A stretch of 64,000 nt of DNA from Actinoplanes sp. N902-109 (GCF_000389965.1 NC_021191.1:2419501-2483500); one strand, 5' to 3'. Counted from the stretch's first letter, positions 18,701 through 25,985 are shown. The notes: generated by a model not told the origin, from the letters alone. Numbers and translations are program-made.

Positions 18701-20157
18701 TCGACGTGAACGCGCCGTTCGCGGTGTACCAGCCGCTGAACCGGACCGCGGCGATCACGTTCGGGCCGCTGGAGGTCGATCCGGGCCAGAGCGGCTCGCC
18801 GACGATCACGGTGAGCGACACCAGCGACCGTGACGGGCTGAGCCTGGTCGTACCGCTGGACAGCCTGCCCACCGGCTTCACGGTCAGCGGCGCCGATGCG
18901 CAGTCCGCCGACGGTGCCAACGCCTCCGGTACGTGCACCGTGCAGACCGCCCAGGTCAGCTGCACCGGCATGGCGGTCAACAACGGCGACATCACGGTGA
19001 CGCTGACCGTCGACGTGGCGGCCGGCACCGCCGCCACCGCGAAGTGGACGGCGACCAACGTGACGCTGACCGACGACGACCAGCCCACCGACCAGCTGGT
19101 GGCCAGCGGCGTGCTGGTCACCACGGGCGGCGACGCCGACACGGTCACCACCACGTTCGGCACGCCGACGGTCAACCCGGCCGCGCCCGGGCAGAAGACC
19201 GTGCTGCCGATCACCCTGCGCAACCCGGGCCCGAACGACGCGACCCCGCACGTCATGACGCTCAAGATCCCGGCCGGGCTGACCGTCGGCACGCCGCTGC
19301 CCGACGACTGTGTCTGGGACGAGGGTCAGAACGTCGTCACGTGCACCCGGGACCTGGTGGTGGGGGACGAGTACACGTACCGGATCCCGCTGGTGGTGGG
19401 CCGGACGATCACGCCGCCCACGGCCATCACCGGCGGTTGCCTGGATGCCGAACCGGCCAACAACAGCTGCGCCGATGCCGACGACCAGGCGCTGCCGGCC
19501 ATCTCGGTGGTGGCCTCGCGGGTCGACCTGGCGCTGGGCGTCAAGCGCAAGACCACCACGGCCCGGCCCGGCGGCACGGTGCTGCTCAAGCTGCCGTACA
19601 GCAACAACGGTTCGCAGACGGCCAACGGCATCGTGTTCGAGATCGACCCGCCCACCGGCGTCAACCTGGAGCGGGCGCAGGTGCTGCTGGACGCCTCGAC
19701 CAGCGCGTTGTCCGCGGCGGCTGCGGCGGCGGCCGACAGCGGGCTGACCGACATCGACTGCATCCCCGACGAGCTCGGCGACGAGAACGCGGTGGTGTGC
19801 GACGGGCCGAACGCAGCGGTCGGCGCCGAGAGCGAGCTGTGGCTCACCGTGCGGATCACCGCGGCGGCCAGGAAGGGCGTCCATCCGGTACGGGTCACGA
19901 TCAGCACCACCAGCCCCGAGGGCAATGTGGTCAACAACACGGTCGAGGCCCTGCTGTCCATCGCCGGCGCGGGCGACTCCGACCCCGGCAACCCGGGCAC
20001 CGGCGGCAACGGGAACAACGGCGGCGGCGGGGGCGGCGGCACCCTGCCCAAGACCGGGCAGAGCCTGGTCGGGCTGGTCGCCGTGTCGGTCATGCTGATC
20101 ATCGGTGGCGCCACCGCCCGGATCGGCGCGCGCAGGAAGCCCGCCCGGCGCGGATAG
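12724..20157 (+). CDS. Giant LPXTG surface protein with DUF11-like repeats
   Basis: A 2477-residue cell-wall protein. A signal peptide (FAAVLLAMALVGPPTAAQA) is followed by a beta-rich N-terminal domain of about 200 residues resembling choice-of-anchor families. Repeated DUF11/conserved-repeat modules of about 255 residues come next. Each has an NxGPSxA segment, a CTxxxxxxxxC pair, and a GGC(V/L)D-type motif with Asp/Asn-rich spacing (for example CVDLDNNGVC). It ends with a Gly/Asn linker, the sortase signal LPKTG at 2441-2445, a hydrophobic helix and basic residues. It should be covalently attached to peptidoglycan. Start is GTG 12724 or ATG 12733; neither has a clear Shine-Dalgarno. The role is probably structural or adhesive; the ligand is unknown. 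Confidence 0.88.
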   Translation: MVPMRVFRDDASGEPRRLAPFAAVLLAMALVGPPTAAQAAIANVSATAQGLRVNVTLAGLPIVNPSTAQSTWQTGQAANNQNVANVNSAGLLSTGAVSASTGPDGEGGKAAARVDGLNLLGAGTLSADTVSTACSMTPASVTGGTNTANLKLLGTTTNPATGLNINLPGILTGKLDAQTATYNSTTGRLSYTVRGLDLKLLGGVAEGPVVVAESTCSGVIKFGEVQTGSKTIVPGTTQTPTVTITNAGEVAAPNTVITIPAPPTGYTLGEVTTTGGGTCSTASTTQIRCTGVTVPGGGSVTVSLPVSLAANAAGAGNWSPGSGSITAVSTPFANVTGTTVSVSGSGRLATVGSPQTTGGSITVTEMSLPAGKTAQTPITVTNAGPSDAQTTVTIPLTGQPDGVSIVSAAVGSNPCTVTPAAITCSGVTVPANDKIEVIVKAAATNTTPPGTTWDLSTIRATLNGYPLTGQGRLLTVSDPDVNLSDGVRITPATAVPGGPAATARITIANRGIVAGTNTTLTIPAPPAGYTVGAVSTTGGGTCTSGASSIYCSGITVPPMGSVTGSVPVTLASNVTANWVTTPSAPVSATSGDSTGRTSGVLITADPRWTFDVTATGPAPRTVRPGQSTTMNVTVTNNGPSDAPASTFAVLAPRSTTFGTLSGTAARDCTATGPTALSCTVTLAADDDVAYVLPLNVSAQADPTTPLDGGCVSFNGDADCDDPGDEPLPGIQLRTPLGSRLTTTPVPVTVTPGLSGTARLRLSSTQDEDGLSVGVPLGALPQGFTVTGASTTAAPGACTVGSGAVTCTGLDLSAGQAREVALTVALAPGVTPPARWTATAMTVSDGDEQVTRDGDLAIAGPPVVDLTATVTGPADNTVLPGATTQLTVVVANAGPSNAQDAPFTVVAPNGTSLGTVTAPASTYCTLASTTRAQCSADIAASAQTPQLVLPLVVSSAADPFTPLGGGCVDLDGTTGCGPDDEPIAPIVLAVPFDRQVTVDTSTATVTPGRQDVATISVTASHGAQNGVSVTVPLAQLPAGLSVASQSSTGGGSCTAGPTQVSCTGLSIPDGQTAVVSLSVAATSGATQGTTWTPTAITVARGSQSVSTRGRLAVVGPPQYTLDATVTPPADPIVPGGTGTLGVVIDNTGPSDATDETISVLAPDGATFGTPGRPTADYCTLVSPTRVSCTFDLPEPATPLRFALPIVVSPGADPGTPLRDGCVDLDNNGVCDTTDEPLPDVVLATPFDRQVDISTTPARVTPGTTGSAQVLLSASPAQTGLTVSIPLDTKPAQMTVGTVTAAPAGSCTVTATAITCTGVNVPAAGAIITVPISVPGDAPANLVWATRAITATNSAGDQATGAGLLVRTGDPQYTLDATITGPPPGTVLPGDTTGMQVTLTNTGASTATDALVTLKAPVGTAFGPLTGAIADSCTAASATRLTCSVTLAVAPASLVWTVPVVVPGNADPDQALTGGCLDLDGDSACGGTGDRPLPDIVLATPLGRIATVSATNTPVVPGQTATTTVTVALSQARDGLRVTIPRDALPTGLTTTGIAVDTGTCTTSAAAYTCGDFSIGAGGSVALRVSLAATPAADPGATWAPAVTVARVGESVSRTVTAATVGAASAPLTVTVVGPAPGTLLPGDTGDLAITVTNPGPSNARNARFTFRAPTGTSFGPLSATVAQFCVRSSATQVDCVLDVAAATDVRFTLQVLVPPTADPDDTVDGGCVDTNRDGVCTSPPDNPIPNIELGAPLTGSTTVATRAGTATPGLSATGYVVVTSQRSANGLTVTVPLNGLPTGFTVTSATGPNGSACQVQPTQVVCTDVTLAAGTNQAVALVVATASNLAAGVTWAASPITLARGTESTQGSGTLITTGQPVPGLRVTVTGPTDPVETGTTTTMTVSITNVGPSDATGQTATVVAPSQSTFGTLSGRAAADCTVVSTTRLSCRYDQAVGADPRVWQIPVVIAADADPEQPASGGCVTTGGTSTCLADIDVNAPFAVYQPLNRTAAITFGPLEVDPGQSGSPTITVSDTSDRDGLSLVVPLDSLPTGFTVSGADAQSADGANASGTCTVQTAQVSCTGMAVNNGDITVTLTVDVAAGTAATAKWTATNVTLTDDDQPTDQLVASGVLVTTGGDADTVTTTFGTPTVNPAAPGQKTVLPITLRNPGPNDATPHVMTLKIPAGLTVGTPLPDDCVWDEGQNVVTCTRDLVVGDEYTYRIPLVVGRTITPPTAITGGCLDAEPANNSCADADDQALPAISVVASRVDLALGVKRKTTTARPGGTVLLKLPYSNNGSQTANGIVFEIDPPTGVNLERAQVLLDASTSALSAAAAAAADSGLTDIDCIPDELGDENAVVCDGPNAAVGAESELWLTVRITAAARKGVHPVRVTISTTSPEGNVVNNTVEALLSIAGAGDSDPGNPGTGGNGNNGGGGGGGTLPKTGQSLVGLVAVSVMLIIGGATARIGARRKPARRG

Positions 20158-20202
20158 GGGGTGTGGTGGCCGCCACCGAGGGTCAAGGAGGATGATTGTG
20201 CC

Positions 20203-21225
20203 GTGGCGTACGACGCGTTTCTCCTGCTCTCCTTCGGCGGCCCCGAGCACCCCGACGACGTGATGCCGTTCCTGCGCAACGTGACGCGCGGGCGCGGTGT
20301 CCCCGAGGAACGCCTCGCCGAGGTCGCCGAGCACTACCTGCACTTCGGCGGGGTGTCACCGATCAACCAGCAGTGCCGCGACCTGCTGGCCGCGGTGCAG
20401 GCCGACTTCGCCACCCACGGCGTGCAGCTGCCGGCCTACTGGGGCAACCGCAACTGGCAGCCCATGCTGGCCGGCACCGTGGCGCAGATGCGCGACGACG
20501 GCGTCACCTCGGCGCTCGGGTTCGCCACCAGCGCTTACGGCGGCTACTCCTCCTGCAAGCAGTACTGGGAGGACATCGCCGAGGCCCGCAAGGCGGTCGG
20601 TCCGCGGGCGCCGGTGATCACCAAGCTGCGGCAGTTCCACGACCATCCCGGGTTCGTGGGGCCGCACACCTCGGCCGTACGCGAAGCCTTGGCCACGCTG
20701 GACCCGGCCCGGCGCGCGACCACCAGGCTGGTTTTCACGGCGCACTCGATCCCCAGTTCCATGGCGGCCACGGCGGGCCCCACCGGCGGGCGTTACGAGG
20801 CCCAGCTGCACGAGACCGCCGCGCTGGTGCACGCGCAGGCCGCCGCCGACCTGCCCTGGGACCTGGTGTGGCAGAGCCGCTCCGGGCCGCCGCAGGTACC
20901 GTGGCTCGAGCCCGACATCAACGACCACCTCAAGGACCTCGCGGCCAAGGGTGTCACCGACGTGGTGGTCAGCCCGATCGGCTTCGTCTCCGACCACCTC
21001 GAGGTGATCTGGGACCTCGACAACGAGGCCAAGGAGACCGCCGCCGAGCTGGGCCTGGGCTACGCCCGCGCGGGCACCCCCGGCACCGACCCGCGGTTCG
21101 TCACGATGATCCGCGAGCTGGTGCAGGAACGCACCGAGGGTGTGAACCGCGAAAAGCTCGGTACGCTCCCGGTCTGGGACGTCTGCCCCGTGGACTGCTG
21201 CCCGCCGCCCCGCCGCCGACCCTGA
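20203..21225 (+). CDS. hemH/cpfC: Ferrochelatase (coproporphyrin-type)
   Basis: A 340-residue ferrochelatase that inserts Fe2+ into a porphyrin; in actinobacteria the substrate is normally coproporphyrin III. It opens with YDAFLLLSFGGPE and contains the catalytic-site motif FTAHSIP with His181. Cys118 (SSCKQYW) and the C-terminal Cys328, Cys332 and Cys333 (VCPVDCC) supply four cysteines, consistent with the [2Fe-2S] cluster of actinobacterial enzymes. The in-frame GTG at 20203 was chosen because AAGGAGG lies 11 bp upstream and the conserved start follows directly. The HAD gene begins 20 bp downstream, so both are probably one transcript. No other haem gene is in the window. Confidence 0.93.
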   Translation: MAYDAFLLLSFGGPEHPDDVMPFLRNVTRGRGVPEERLAEVAEHYLHFGGVSPINQQCRDLLAAVQADFATHGVQLPAYWGNRNWQPMLAGTVAQMRDDGVTSALGFATSAYGGYSSCKQYWEDIAEARKAVGPRAPVITKLRQFHDHPGFVGPHTSAVREALATLDPARRATTRLVFTAHSIPSSMAATAGPTGGRYEAQLHETAALVHAQAAADLPWDLVWQSRSGPPQVPWLEPDINDHLKDLAAKGVTDVVVSPIGFVSDHLEVIWDLDNEAKETAAELGLGYARAGTPGTDPRFVTMIRELVQERTEGVNREKLGTLPVWDVCPVDCCPPPRRRP

Positions 21226-21245
21226 CCGCTGCCAAGAGGAGTCCC

Positions 21246-22025
21246 ATGACCGAGCGCAAGGCCATCGAGAGCTGGCTCACCGACATGGACGGCGTGCTCG
21301 TCCACGAAGGCGAGCCGGTTCCGGGCGCGCCCGAGTTCGTCAACCGGATGAAAGAGTCGGGCAAGCCCTTCCTCATCCTGACCAACAACTCCATCTACAC
21401 CCCGCGCGACCTGCAGGCCCGGCTGGCCCGCATGGGCTTCGACGTGCCCGAGCAGTCCATCTGGACCGCTGCGCTGGCCACCGCGCAGTTCCTGGCCGAC
21501 CAGCGCCCCGGAGGCACCGCCTACGTCATCGGCGAGGCCGGCTTGACCACCGCCATGCACGCCGCGGGCTACGTGCTCACCGAGTTCGCCCCGGATTATG
21601 TGGTGCTCGGCGAGACCCGCACCTACAGCTTCGAGGCGATCACCAAGGCCGTGCGCCTGATCAACGACGGCGCCCGCTTCATCTGTACGAACCCCGACGC
21701 GACCGGCCCGTCCAACGAGGGTGCGCTGCCCGCAGCCGGTTCGGTGGCGGCGATGATCAGCAAGGCCACCGGTGTCGACCCCTACTTCGTCGGCAAGCCC
21801 AACCCGATGATGATGCGCTCGGCGCTCAACGTCATCGGCGGCCACAGCGAGAGCACCGCCATGATCGGCGACCGGATGGACACCGATGTGCTGTGCGGCC
21901 TGGAGGCGGGCCTCGAGACCATCCTCGTGCTCACCGGCATCAGCACCCGCGAGGAAAGCGAACGCTACCCCTACCGCCCGTCCCGCGTCGTCGCCAGCGT
22001 GGCGGACCTGATCACCGAGATCTGA
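21246..22025 (+). CDS. HAD-IIA family phosphatase (NagD-like)
   Basis: A 259-residue HAD hydrolase of the NagD subfamily. Motif I is LTDMDGVLV with nucleophile Asp13 and acid Asp15; motif II is LTNNS; the C-terminal GKPNPMMM and MIGDRMDTD carry the Lys and the metal-binding acidic pair. The C2-type cap lies between motifs II and III. It probably dephosphorylates a small sugar or nucleotide phosphate in the cytoplasm; the substrate cannot be predicted. AGAGGAG precedes the ATG. It follows the ferrochelatase gene and its 3' end overlaps the convergent TetR gene by 14 bp. Confidence 0.92.
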   Translation: MTERKAIESWLTDMDGVLVHEGEPVPGAPEFVNRMKESGKPFLILTNNSIYTPRDLQARLARMGFDVPEQSIWTAALATAQFLADQRPGGTAYVIGEAGLTTAMHAAGYVLTEFAPDYVVLGETRTYSFEAITKAVRLINDGARFICTNPDATGPSNEGALPAAGSVAAMISKATGVDPYFVGKPNPMMMRSALNVIGGHSESTAMIGDRMDTDVLCGLEAGLETILVLTGISTREESERYPYRPSRVVASVADLITEI

Positions 22026-22629
22026 ACAAGCAGTCCAGCCGGTAGGACACCACGTCCACGGCCTCGGCGGGCGTGCGTGCGCCCACCACGATCATCGAGG
22101 CGAGGCCCGCGGCCAGCGCACCCAGCTCGCGGGCCTCCATCAGCACATCGATGTCGGCCGCCACCTCACCGGCCTCGACGGCCCGGTGCAACTGGGCCGA
22201 GAGCACGCTCTCCAGGGCCTGCTGCGGCATCGTGTCGTCCGCGGACCTGGCGGTCGCGGCCAGCACCGGATCGGTCAGCGCCGCCGCGAAATACGCCGAC
22301 TGCACCCGCGACATCATCAGCCCGCGCTCGTCGGTCGGCAGCACCTCCAGCAGCACGATCCGCATGAACTCCTGCGGCGTCGCGGGCCGCCCCAGCGCAG
22401 CGAACCGCTGTCTCATCCGCTCGCCGAACTCCCGCGTCAGCAGATCCAGCGCGCCAACCAGCAACCGCTCCTTGGTGTCGAAGTAGTACTGCACCAGCCG
22501 CATCGACACCCCGGCCTCGGCCGCCACCTCCCGCAACGTCGCCGCCGGCAGCCCCCGGCCGGCCGCGATCCGCCACACCGCCTCCGCGATCTCCCGCCGC
22601 CGCACCTCATGATCGACCCGCTTCGGCAC
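22012..22629 (-). CDS. TetR family regulator
   Basis: A 205-residue regulator starting at GTG 22629. The N-terminal HTH contains RREIAEAVWRIAAGRGLPA and VSMRLVQYYFDTKERLLVGA, a BetI/PfmR-like TetR pattern (LxQYYFxxKxxLL). The C-terminal domain is all helical and begins DLLTREFGERMRQRF. Its 3' end overlaps that of the convergent HAD gene by 14 bp. The neighbour on its upstream side is a Pro-rich lipoprotein gene transcribed away, so the 185-bp gap may carry a shared operator. The ligand is unknown. Confidence 0.88.
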   Translation of the reverse strand: MPKRVDHEVRRREIAEAVWRIAAGRGLPAATLREVAAEAGVSMRLVQYYFDTKERLLVGALDLLTREFGERMRQRFAALGRPATPQEFMRIVLLEVLPTDERGLMMSRVQSAYFAAALTDPVLAATARSADDTMPQQALESVLSAQLHRAVEAGEVAADIDVLMEARELGALAAGLASMIVVGARTPAEAVDVVSYRLDCLFRSR

Positions 22630-22813
22630 GCCTACACTCTGGCACAGCGCCCGCCCGGCCGTTCGCTTGCCGGCTTCCCACCGGCGCGCGTCGGCTTCAC
22701 CGCGAGCCGGGTTCCGCATCTCTTCCGGGCGGTCTTCGATGGCCCGGCGGGCGAAGTCGTCCGGCATGGTGTTTGCTGTCACGATGGCCCCTGCCCCCCG
22801 GAGGGAGACCGGC

Positions 22814-23374
22814 GTGTTGCGCACCCGTGCCACCACCTTGGCCGCCATCGCGATGCTCGCCCTCGGCGGTTGCGGCGCTTCACCGGCGGAGGACGCGCCC
22901 GGGCAGGACGCGCCTGGGCAGGACACCGGCGCTGTTCCAGCACCGCCGCCATCGGGCGCAGCCGCGGCATTCGTGGCGTGCCTTCGACGCAACGGCATCC
23001 CGGCCGTCCCGCCACCACCCGGTCCCGGTGTCCTGCCTCCGGGTCCTGGTGTCCCGCCTCCTGGGGCTGGTGGCCCGCCGCCGGGTCCTGGTGTCCCGCC
23101 GCCCGGGATTGGTGTTTCACCGCTCGGTCCCGGGGCCCTGCCGGCCAGCGTCGGCGGCCCGCCGTCAGGGGCCGGTGTCCCGCCGCGTGGGGCTGGTGCC
23201 CGGCCTCCCGGCGTCGGCGGCCCGCCGCCGGGGTCTGGTGTCCCGCCGCCCGGTGTCCCGCCGCCCGGGTCGGGTGTACCGCCGCCTGGTGTCCCGCCGC
23301 CCGGTGTCCCGCCGCCCGGCGTTTCCGTCGAGACCTGGCACAAGGCGCAGCGGGCATGTGCCCCGAGCCGGTAG
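22814..23374 (+). CDS. Pro/Gly-rich lipoprotein
   Basis: A 186-residue secreted lipoprotein. The GTG start has GGAGGGAG in front. The signal peptide (TLAAIAMLALGGC) ends at lipobox Cys20. A short spacer leads to AAAFVACLRRNGIP, a motif found in many actinobacterial lipoproteins. About 110 residues of (P)PPGxGV repeats follow, and the C-terminus has a WHKAQRAC pair for the first Cys. The normal folded unit (CLRxNG...AC) seems to have been split by expansion of the Pro/Gly repeat. No enzymatic role is visible; it is presumably on the outer face of the membrane. Confidence 0.75.
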   Translation: MLRTRATTLAAIAMLALGGCGASPAEDAPGQDAPGQDTGAVPAPPPSGAAAAFVACLRRNGIPAVPPPPGPGVLPPGPGVPPPGAGGPPPGPGVPPPGIGVSPLGPGALPASVGGPPSGAGVPPRGAGARPPGVGGPPPGSGVPPPGVPPPGSGVPPPGVPPPGVPPPGVSVETWHKAQRACAPSR

Positions 23375-23408
23375 TTGAGCCAGTGCCGTCCACAGTTGCA
23401 CGACCACC

Positions 23409-23516
23409 ATGTTCGCCACCGGCGTCGGTGACTACCACGGAGACACCGCCAGCGACCTGACGAGCGCCGCCTTCGACAGCATCGACCTGTTGAACCTCGC
23501 GGGTGTCCTGGTCTGA
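23409..23516 (+). CDS. Short hypothetical frame, possibly a gene remnant
   Basis: An ATG frame of 35 residues with natural-looking composition (DYHGDTASDLTSAAFDSIDL) and good codon bias, but no clear Shine-Dalgarno and no family. It may be the 3' remnant of a lost gene rather than a functional peptide. It sits between the Pro-rich lipoprotein and a pair of small membrane genes. Confidence 0.25.
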   Translation: MFATGVGDYHGDTASDLTSAAFDSIDLLNLAGVLV

Positions 23517-23556
23517 CCCGGACTCCGCGCACCACCGGAACGGAGCAGCGTTTCCC

Positions 23557-23667
23557 ATGAAGGTCCTGATAGCTGTCGCTTTCATCGTGGTCGGCCTCGG
23601 GCTGGCCTATTTCAAGTATTGGTCGCTCACCTTCACTCAGCGGCGTAAGAAAAAGCGGGGTCGGTGA
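23557..23667 (+). CDS. 36-residue membrane peptide, basic tail
   Basis: The ATG is preceded by CGGAG about 10 bp upstream. The product is one hydrophobic helix (VLIAVAFIVVGLGLAYF) followed by a strongly basic tail ending RRKKKRGR, so the C-terminus should be cytoplasmic. The stop overlaps the next frame by GTGA, which points to translational coupling and supports both small genes. No family is recognised. Confidence 0.5.
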   Translation: MKVLIAVAFIVVGLGLAYFKYWSLTFTQRRKKKRGR

Positions 23668-23810
23668 CGGTGCGGGCGATCATCATCGGTGTACCACTCG
23701 GCGCAGGCATCGCCTTGTTCAGCTGCAAGGCGCCGCTGCCCGAGCATGACAATCTGCCGGTCGCCGGGCTGGGCGTGGTCTTCGGCACCGCAGCCGGTGC
23801 GGGCCCCTAG
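23664..23810 (+). CDS. 48-residue hydrophobic peptide
   Basis: It begins with GTG overlapping the previous stop by 4 bp. The N-terminal half is hydrophobic (AIIIGVPLGAGIALFSC), with a Cys that could mark a lipoprotein-like processing site, although the lipobox is poor. A short polar stretch and a second weakly hydrophobic, Gly/Ala-rich segment follow. With the upstream peptide it forms a two-gene unit. Function is unknown; one of the two may be fortuitous. Confidence 0.4.
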   Translation: MTVRAIIIGVPLGAGIALFSCKAPLPEHDNLPVAGLGVVFGTAAGAGP

Positions 23811-23964
23811 CGCCGCGCCAAGAACGAGCAGTAGCGCGCCGGCCCGGCAATCCGCGTCAGGCGCGCCACAGGTTGCCGCAGGCTGGGCTGCCGGCGATCC
23901 GGGCAGCTCGCCACTGTCCACGTACGGCTGAAGGGCTGTCCGCACCCCGCGAGACTGCCAGATA

Positions 23965-24714
23965 ATGCCCACCATGGCGACAACCGTGGGTGATGGACCG
24001 ATGCACGTGCTGGCGTTGCACGGCTGGTTCGGCTCGGCGGACGGCTGGGGTTATCTGCCCGGGCTGGTCGACGGCGTGAAGCAGACGTGGGCGTTCCTGG
24101 ACTACCGGGGCTACGGCAGCCGCCGCGACGTGCCGGGGGAGTACACGATGGCCGAGATCAGCGCCGATGCGCTGGCGCTGGCCGATGAGCTGGGCTGGGA
24201 CCGGTTCGCCGTGGTCGGCCACTCGATGGGCGGCGCGGCTGCGCAACACGTGCTGGCCGACGCGCCCGGCCGGGTGACGCATCTGGTGGGGATCAGCCCG
24301 GTGCCGGCCAGTGGGGTGCCGTTCGACGAGCAGGGCTGGACGCTGTTCTCCGGCGCGGCCACCGACCCCGCCGCCCGCAAGACCATCCTCGACATGACCA
24401 CCGGCAACCGGCTGTCGTCGCGCTGGCTGGACGCCATGGTGCAGGCCAGTCTGGGTGCGTCGACCGTGGCCGCGTTCGGTGCGTATCTCCCGGCCTGGTC
24501 CCGCACGGACATCTCGGACCGGATCATGGGAAACCCCGTTCCCGCGCTGGCCATTGTTGGAGAGCGCGATCCCGCGATCCACGCCGGTGTCATGGAGGCG
24601 ACCTGGATGGCGGCGTATCCCAACGCCCGCCTCGAAGCCATTGCGGATGCCGGCCACTACGCCATGTACGAGACCCCGGTGTTGCTCAGCAGCCTGCTCG
24701 ACAGCTTCCTGTGA
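23965..24714 (+). CDS. Alpha/beta hydrolase
   Basis: A 249-residue alpha/beta hydrolase. The oxyanion region HGWFGS is at about 19-24 and the nucleophile elbow GHSMG has Ser87. An acid candidate lies in VGERDP and the histidine in DAGHYAMYE near the C-terminus. The cap domain is small. Such enzymes hydrolyse esters or similar bonds in the cytoplasm; the substrate is not predictable. An ATG three codons downstream is an alternative start. Downstream DNA is repetitive and the gene appears monocistronic. Confidence 0.9.
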   Translation: MPTMATTVGDGPMHVLALHGWFGSADGWGYLPGLVDGVKQTWAFLDYRGYGSRRDVPGEYTMAEISADALALADELGWDRFAVVGHSMGGAAAQHVLADAPGRVTHLVGISPVPASGVPFDEQGWTLFSGAATDPAARKTILDMTTGNRLSSRWLDAMVQASLGASTVAAFGAYLPAWSRTDISDRIMGNPVPALAIVGERDPAIHAGVMEATWMAAYPNARLEAIADAGHYAMYETPVLLSSLLDSFL

Positions 24715-24800
24715 CGGCGGTTGCTTATGTGGACCGCTGCCCCCGCGATCCGTGGAAGAGCAGCCTCCACGTTTCATGCCGAAGCAGCTCACAATCCTTG

Positions 24801-24918
24801 GAGAGCGGGAGAGCGGGAGAGCGGGAGAGCGGGAGAGCGGAGAGCGGAGAGCGGAAGAGCGGAAGAGCGGAAGAGCGGAAGAGCGGAAGAGCGGGAGAGC
24901 GGGAGAGCGGGAGAGCGG
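24801..24918. repeat. 8-bp microsatellite (GAGAGCGG/AAGAGCGG), 15 units
   Basis: Fifteen consecutive units: five GAGAGCGG, two 7-bp AGAGCGG, five AAGAGCGG, three GAGAGCGG. The block order shows later amplification of variants. Purines dominate one strand, so triplex or slippage structures are possible. It lies between the alpha/beta hydrolase and Nudix genes and does not code. Confidence 0.95.
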
Positions 24919-24930
24919 TTGCGCCGCGTG

Positions 24931-25069
24931 GGGGAGCGGTTCCACGTTCCGCAGGGGAGCGGTCCCGCGTTCCGTGGGAGAACGGTTCCGCGTTCCAGCG
25001 GGGAGCGGTTCGGTGTTCTGGCGGGAGAGCGGTTCCGCGTTCCGGTGGGAAACGAGTTCCGCGTTCCAG
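24931..25069. repeat. Six imperfect 23-24 bp repeats
   Basis: Six related units of the form GGGAGCGGTTCCGCGTTCCNN run from 24931 to 25069, directly after the 8-bp array and ending 46 bp before the Nudix start. GGTTCC and its inverted partner GGAACC-like halves recur. They may affect the Nudix promoter region. Confidence 0.8.
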
Positions 25070-25115
25070 GGGAGTAGCCCGCGAGTTGTGGGAAACAGGC
25101 GCTAGCGTGGCCGCC

Positions 25116-25610
25116 ATGGCACTCTCCTGGGAAGAGTCGTATCTCGGCGCCCTGCGCTCGCTCGCCGGGGACGACCGGGTCCTGATCGCCGTCAGCGCGC
25201 ACAGCATCCTGCGCGACGGCGACGGTCGGATTCTGCTGATCCAGCGTTCCGATGACCACACCTGGGCGCTGCCCGGCGGCACCATGGAACTCGGCGAGAC
25301 CTTGCGGGAATGCGCTATCCGTGAGGTGCATGAGGAAGCCGGCCTGACCGCCCACGCGGTCACCCCGTTCGGTATCTACACCCAGGCTCACGACCTCAGC
25401 CCCAATCCGTACGGCCACACGTACCAGCCGATCGCCCTGATGTGCCGGGTCGACAACTGGTCCGGTGTGCTGAACCGGTTCACCGACGAGAGTGTCGACG
25501 CCGGTTGGTTCTCCCCGGCCGCCTTCCCGCCCCGCACCGGCCGCCTGGTCCGGCGTGCTCTGGACGACCTGACCGCGTATGAGAAGGACGGCACTTTCGC
25601 TCTCGACTGA
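25116..25610 (+). CDS. Nudix hydrolase
   Basis: A 164-residue Nudix hydrolase that cleaves a nucleoside diphosphate linked to another group. The Nudix box is complete, starting GGTMELGETLRECAIREV and continuing HEEAGL, so the Glu residues that bind metal are present. An N-terminal SAHSILRDGDGRILLIQRS strand precedes it. ATG 25116 was chosen; an in-frame GTG at 25107 is an alternative. Substrate is unknown. It is preceded by two repeat arrays with no gene between. Confidence 0.92.
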   Translation: MALSWEESYLGALRSLAGDDRVLIAVSAHSILRDGDGRILLIQRSDDHTWALPGGTMELGETLRECAIREVHEEAGLTAHAVTPFGIYTQAHDLSPNPYGHTYQPIALMCRVDNWSGVLNRFTDESVDAGWFSPAAFPPRTGRLVRRALDDLTAYEKDGTFALD

Positions 25611-25681
25611 GGTCCGTGTCGGTCCCGAGTTCAAAGTGCGGACGCCAAGCCGGTCAGCTCGCGATGCCGGGGAAGGCGGCG

Positions 25682-25985
25682 TAGAAGTCGGCGGCGAGCT
25701 GGAAGGCTGCGACGCCTGGAAGTCGGCAGCGACCCAGATGGCTGCGGCGACCCAGATGGCTGCGGGGCTCAGAAGTTGGCGGCGACCCAGATGGCTGAGG
25801 CGACCCAGATGGCTGAGGCGGCTCAGAGGGCTGCGGGGGCTCAGATGGCTGCGGGGGCTCAGAAGGCTGCGGCGACCCAGATGGCTGAGGCGGCTCAGAA
25901 GGCTGCGGGGGCTCAGATGGCTGCGGGGGCCCAGAAGTCAGCAGCGGCCCAGAAGGCTGCGGCGGGTCAGAAGTCGGCGGCGACC
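25682..25985. repeat. 18-bp minisatellite at the 3' end of a Nudix gene
   Basis: Seventeen tandem units, fifteen of 18 bp and two of 17 bp, of the type CAGAAGTCGGCGGCGACC / CAGATGGCTGCGGCGACC. The rightmost unit covers the last codons and stop of the leftward Nudix gene. The leftmost unit leads into a frame that reads YAAFPGIAS and a stop at 25654-25656. The unit corresponds to the gene's own codons for QVAADF on the minus strand. Confidence 0.9.

Noticed and set aside
12673..20343. Very long open frames on the minus strand opposite the surface protein
   Set aside because: They are Arg/Gly/His-rich mirror frames of a GC-biased repetitive gene without recognisable domains.
24719..25110. Open frames encoding SRSPALPL-type repeats
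   Set aside because: They are translations of the 8-bp array in several frames, with no start region or domain.
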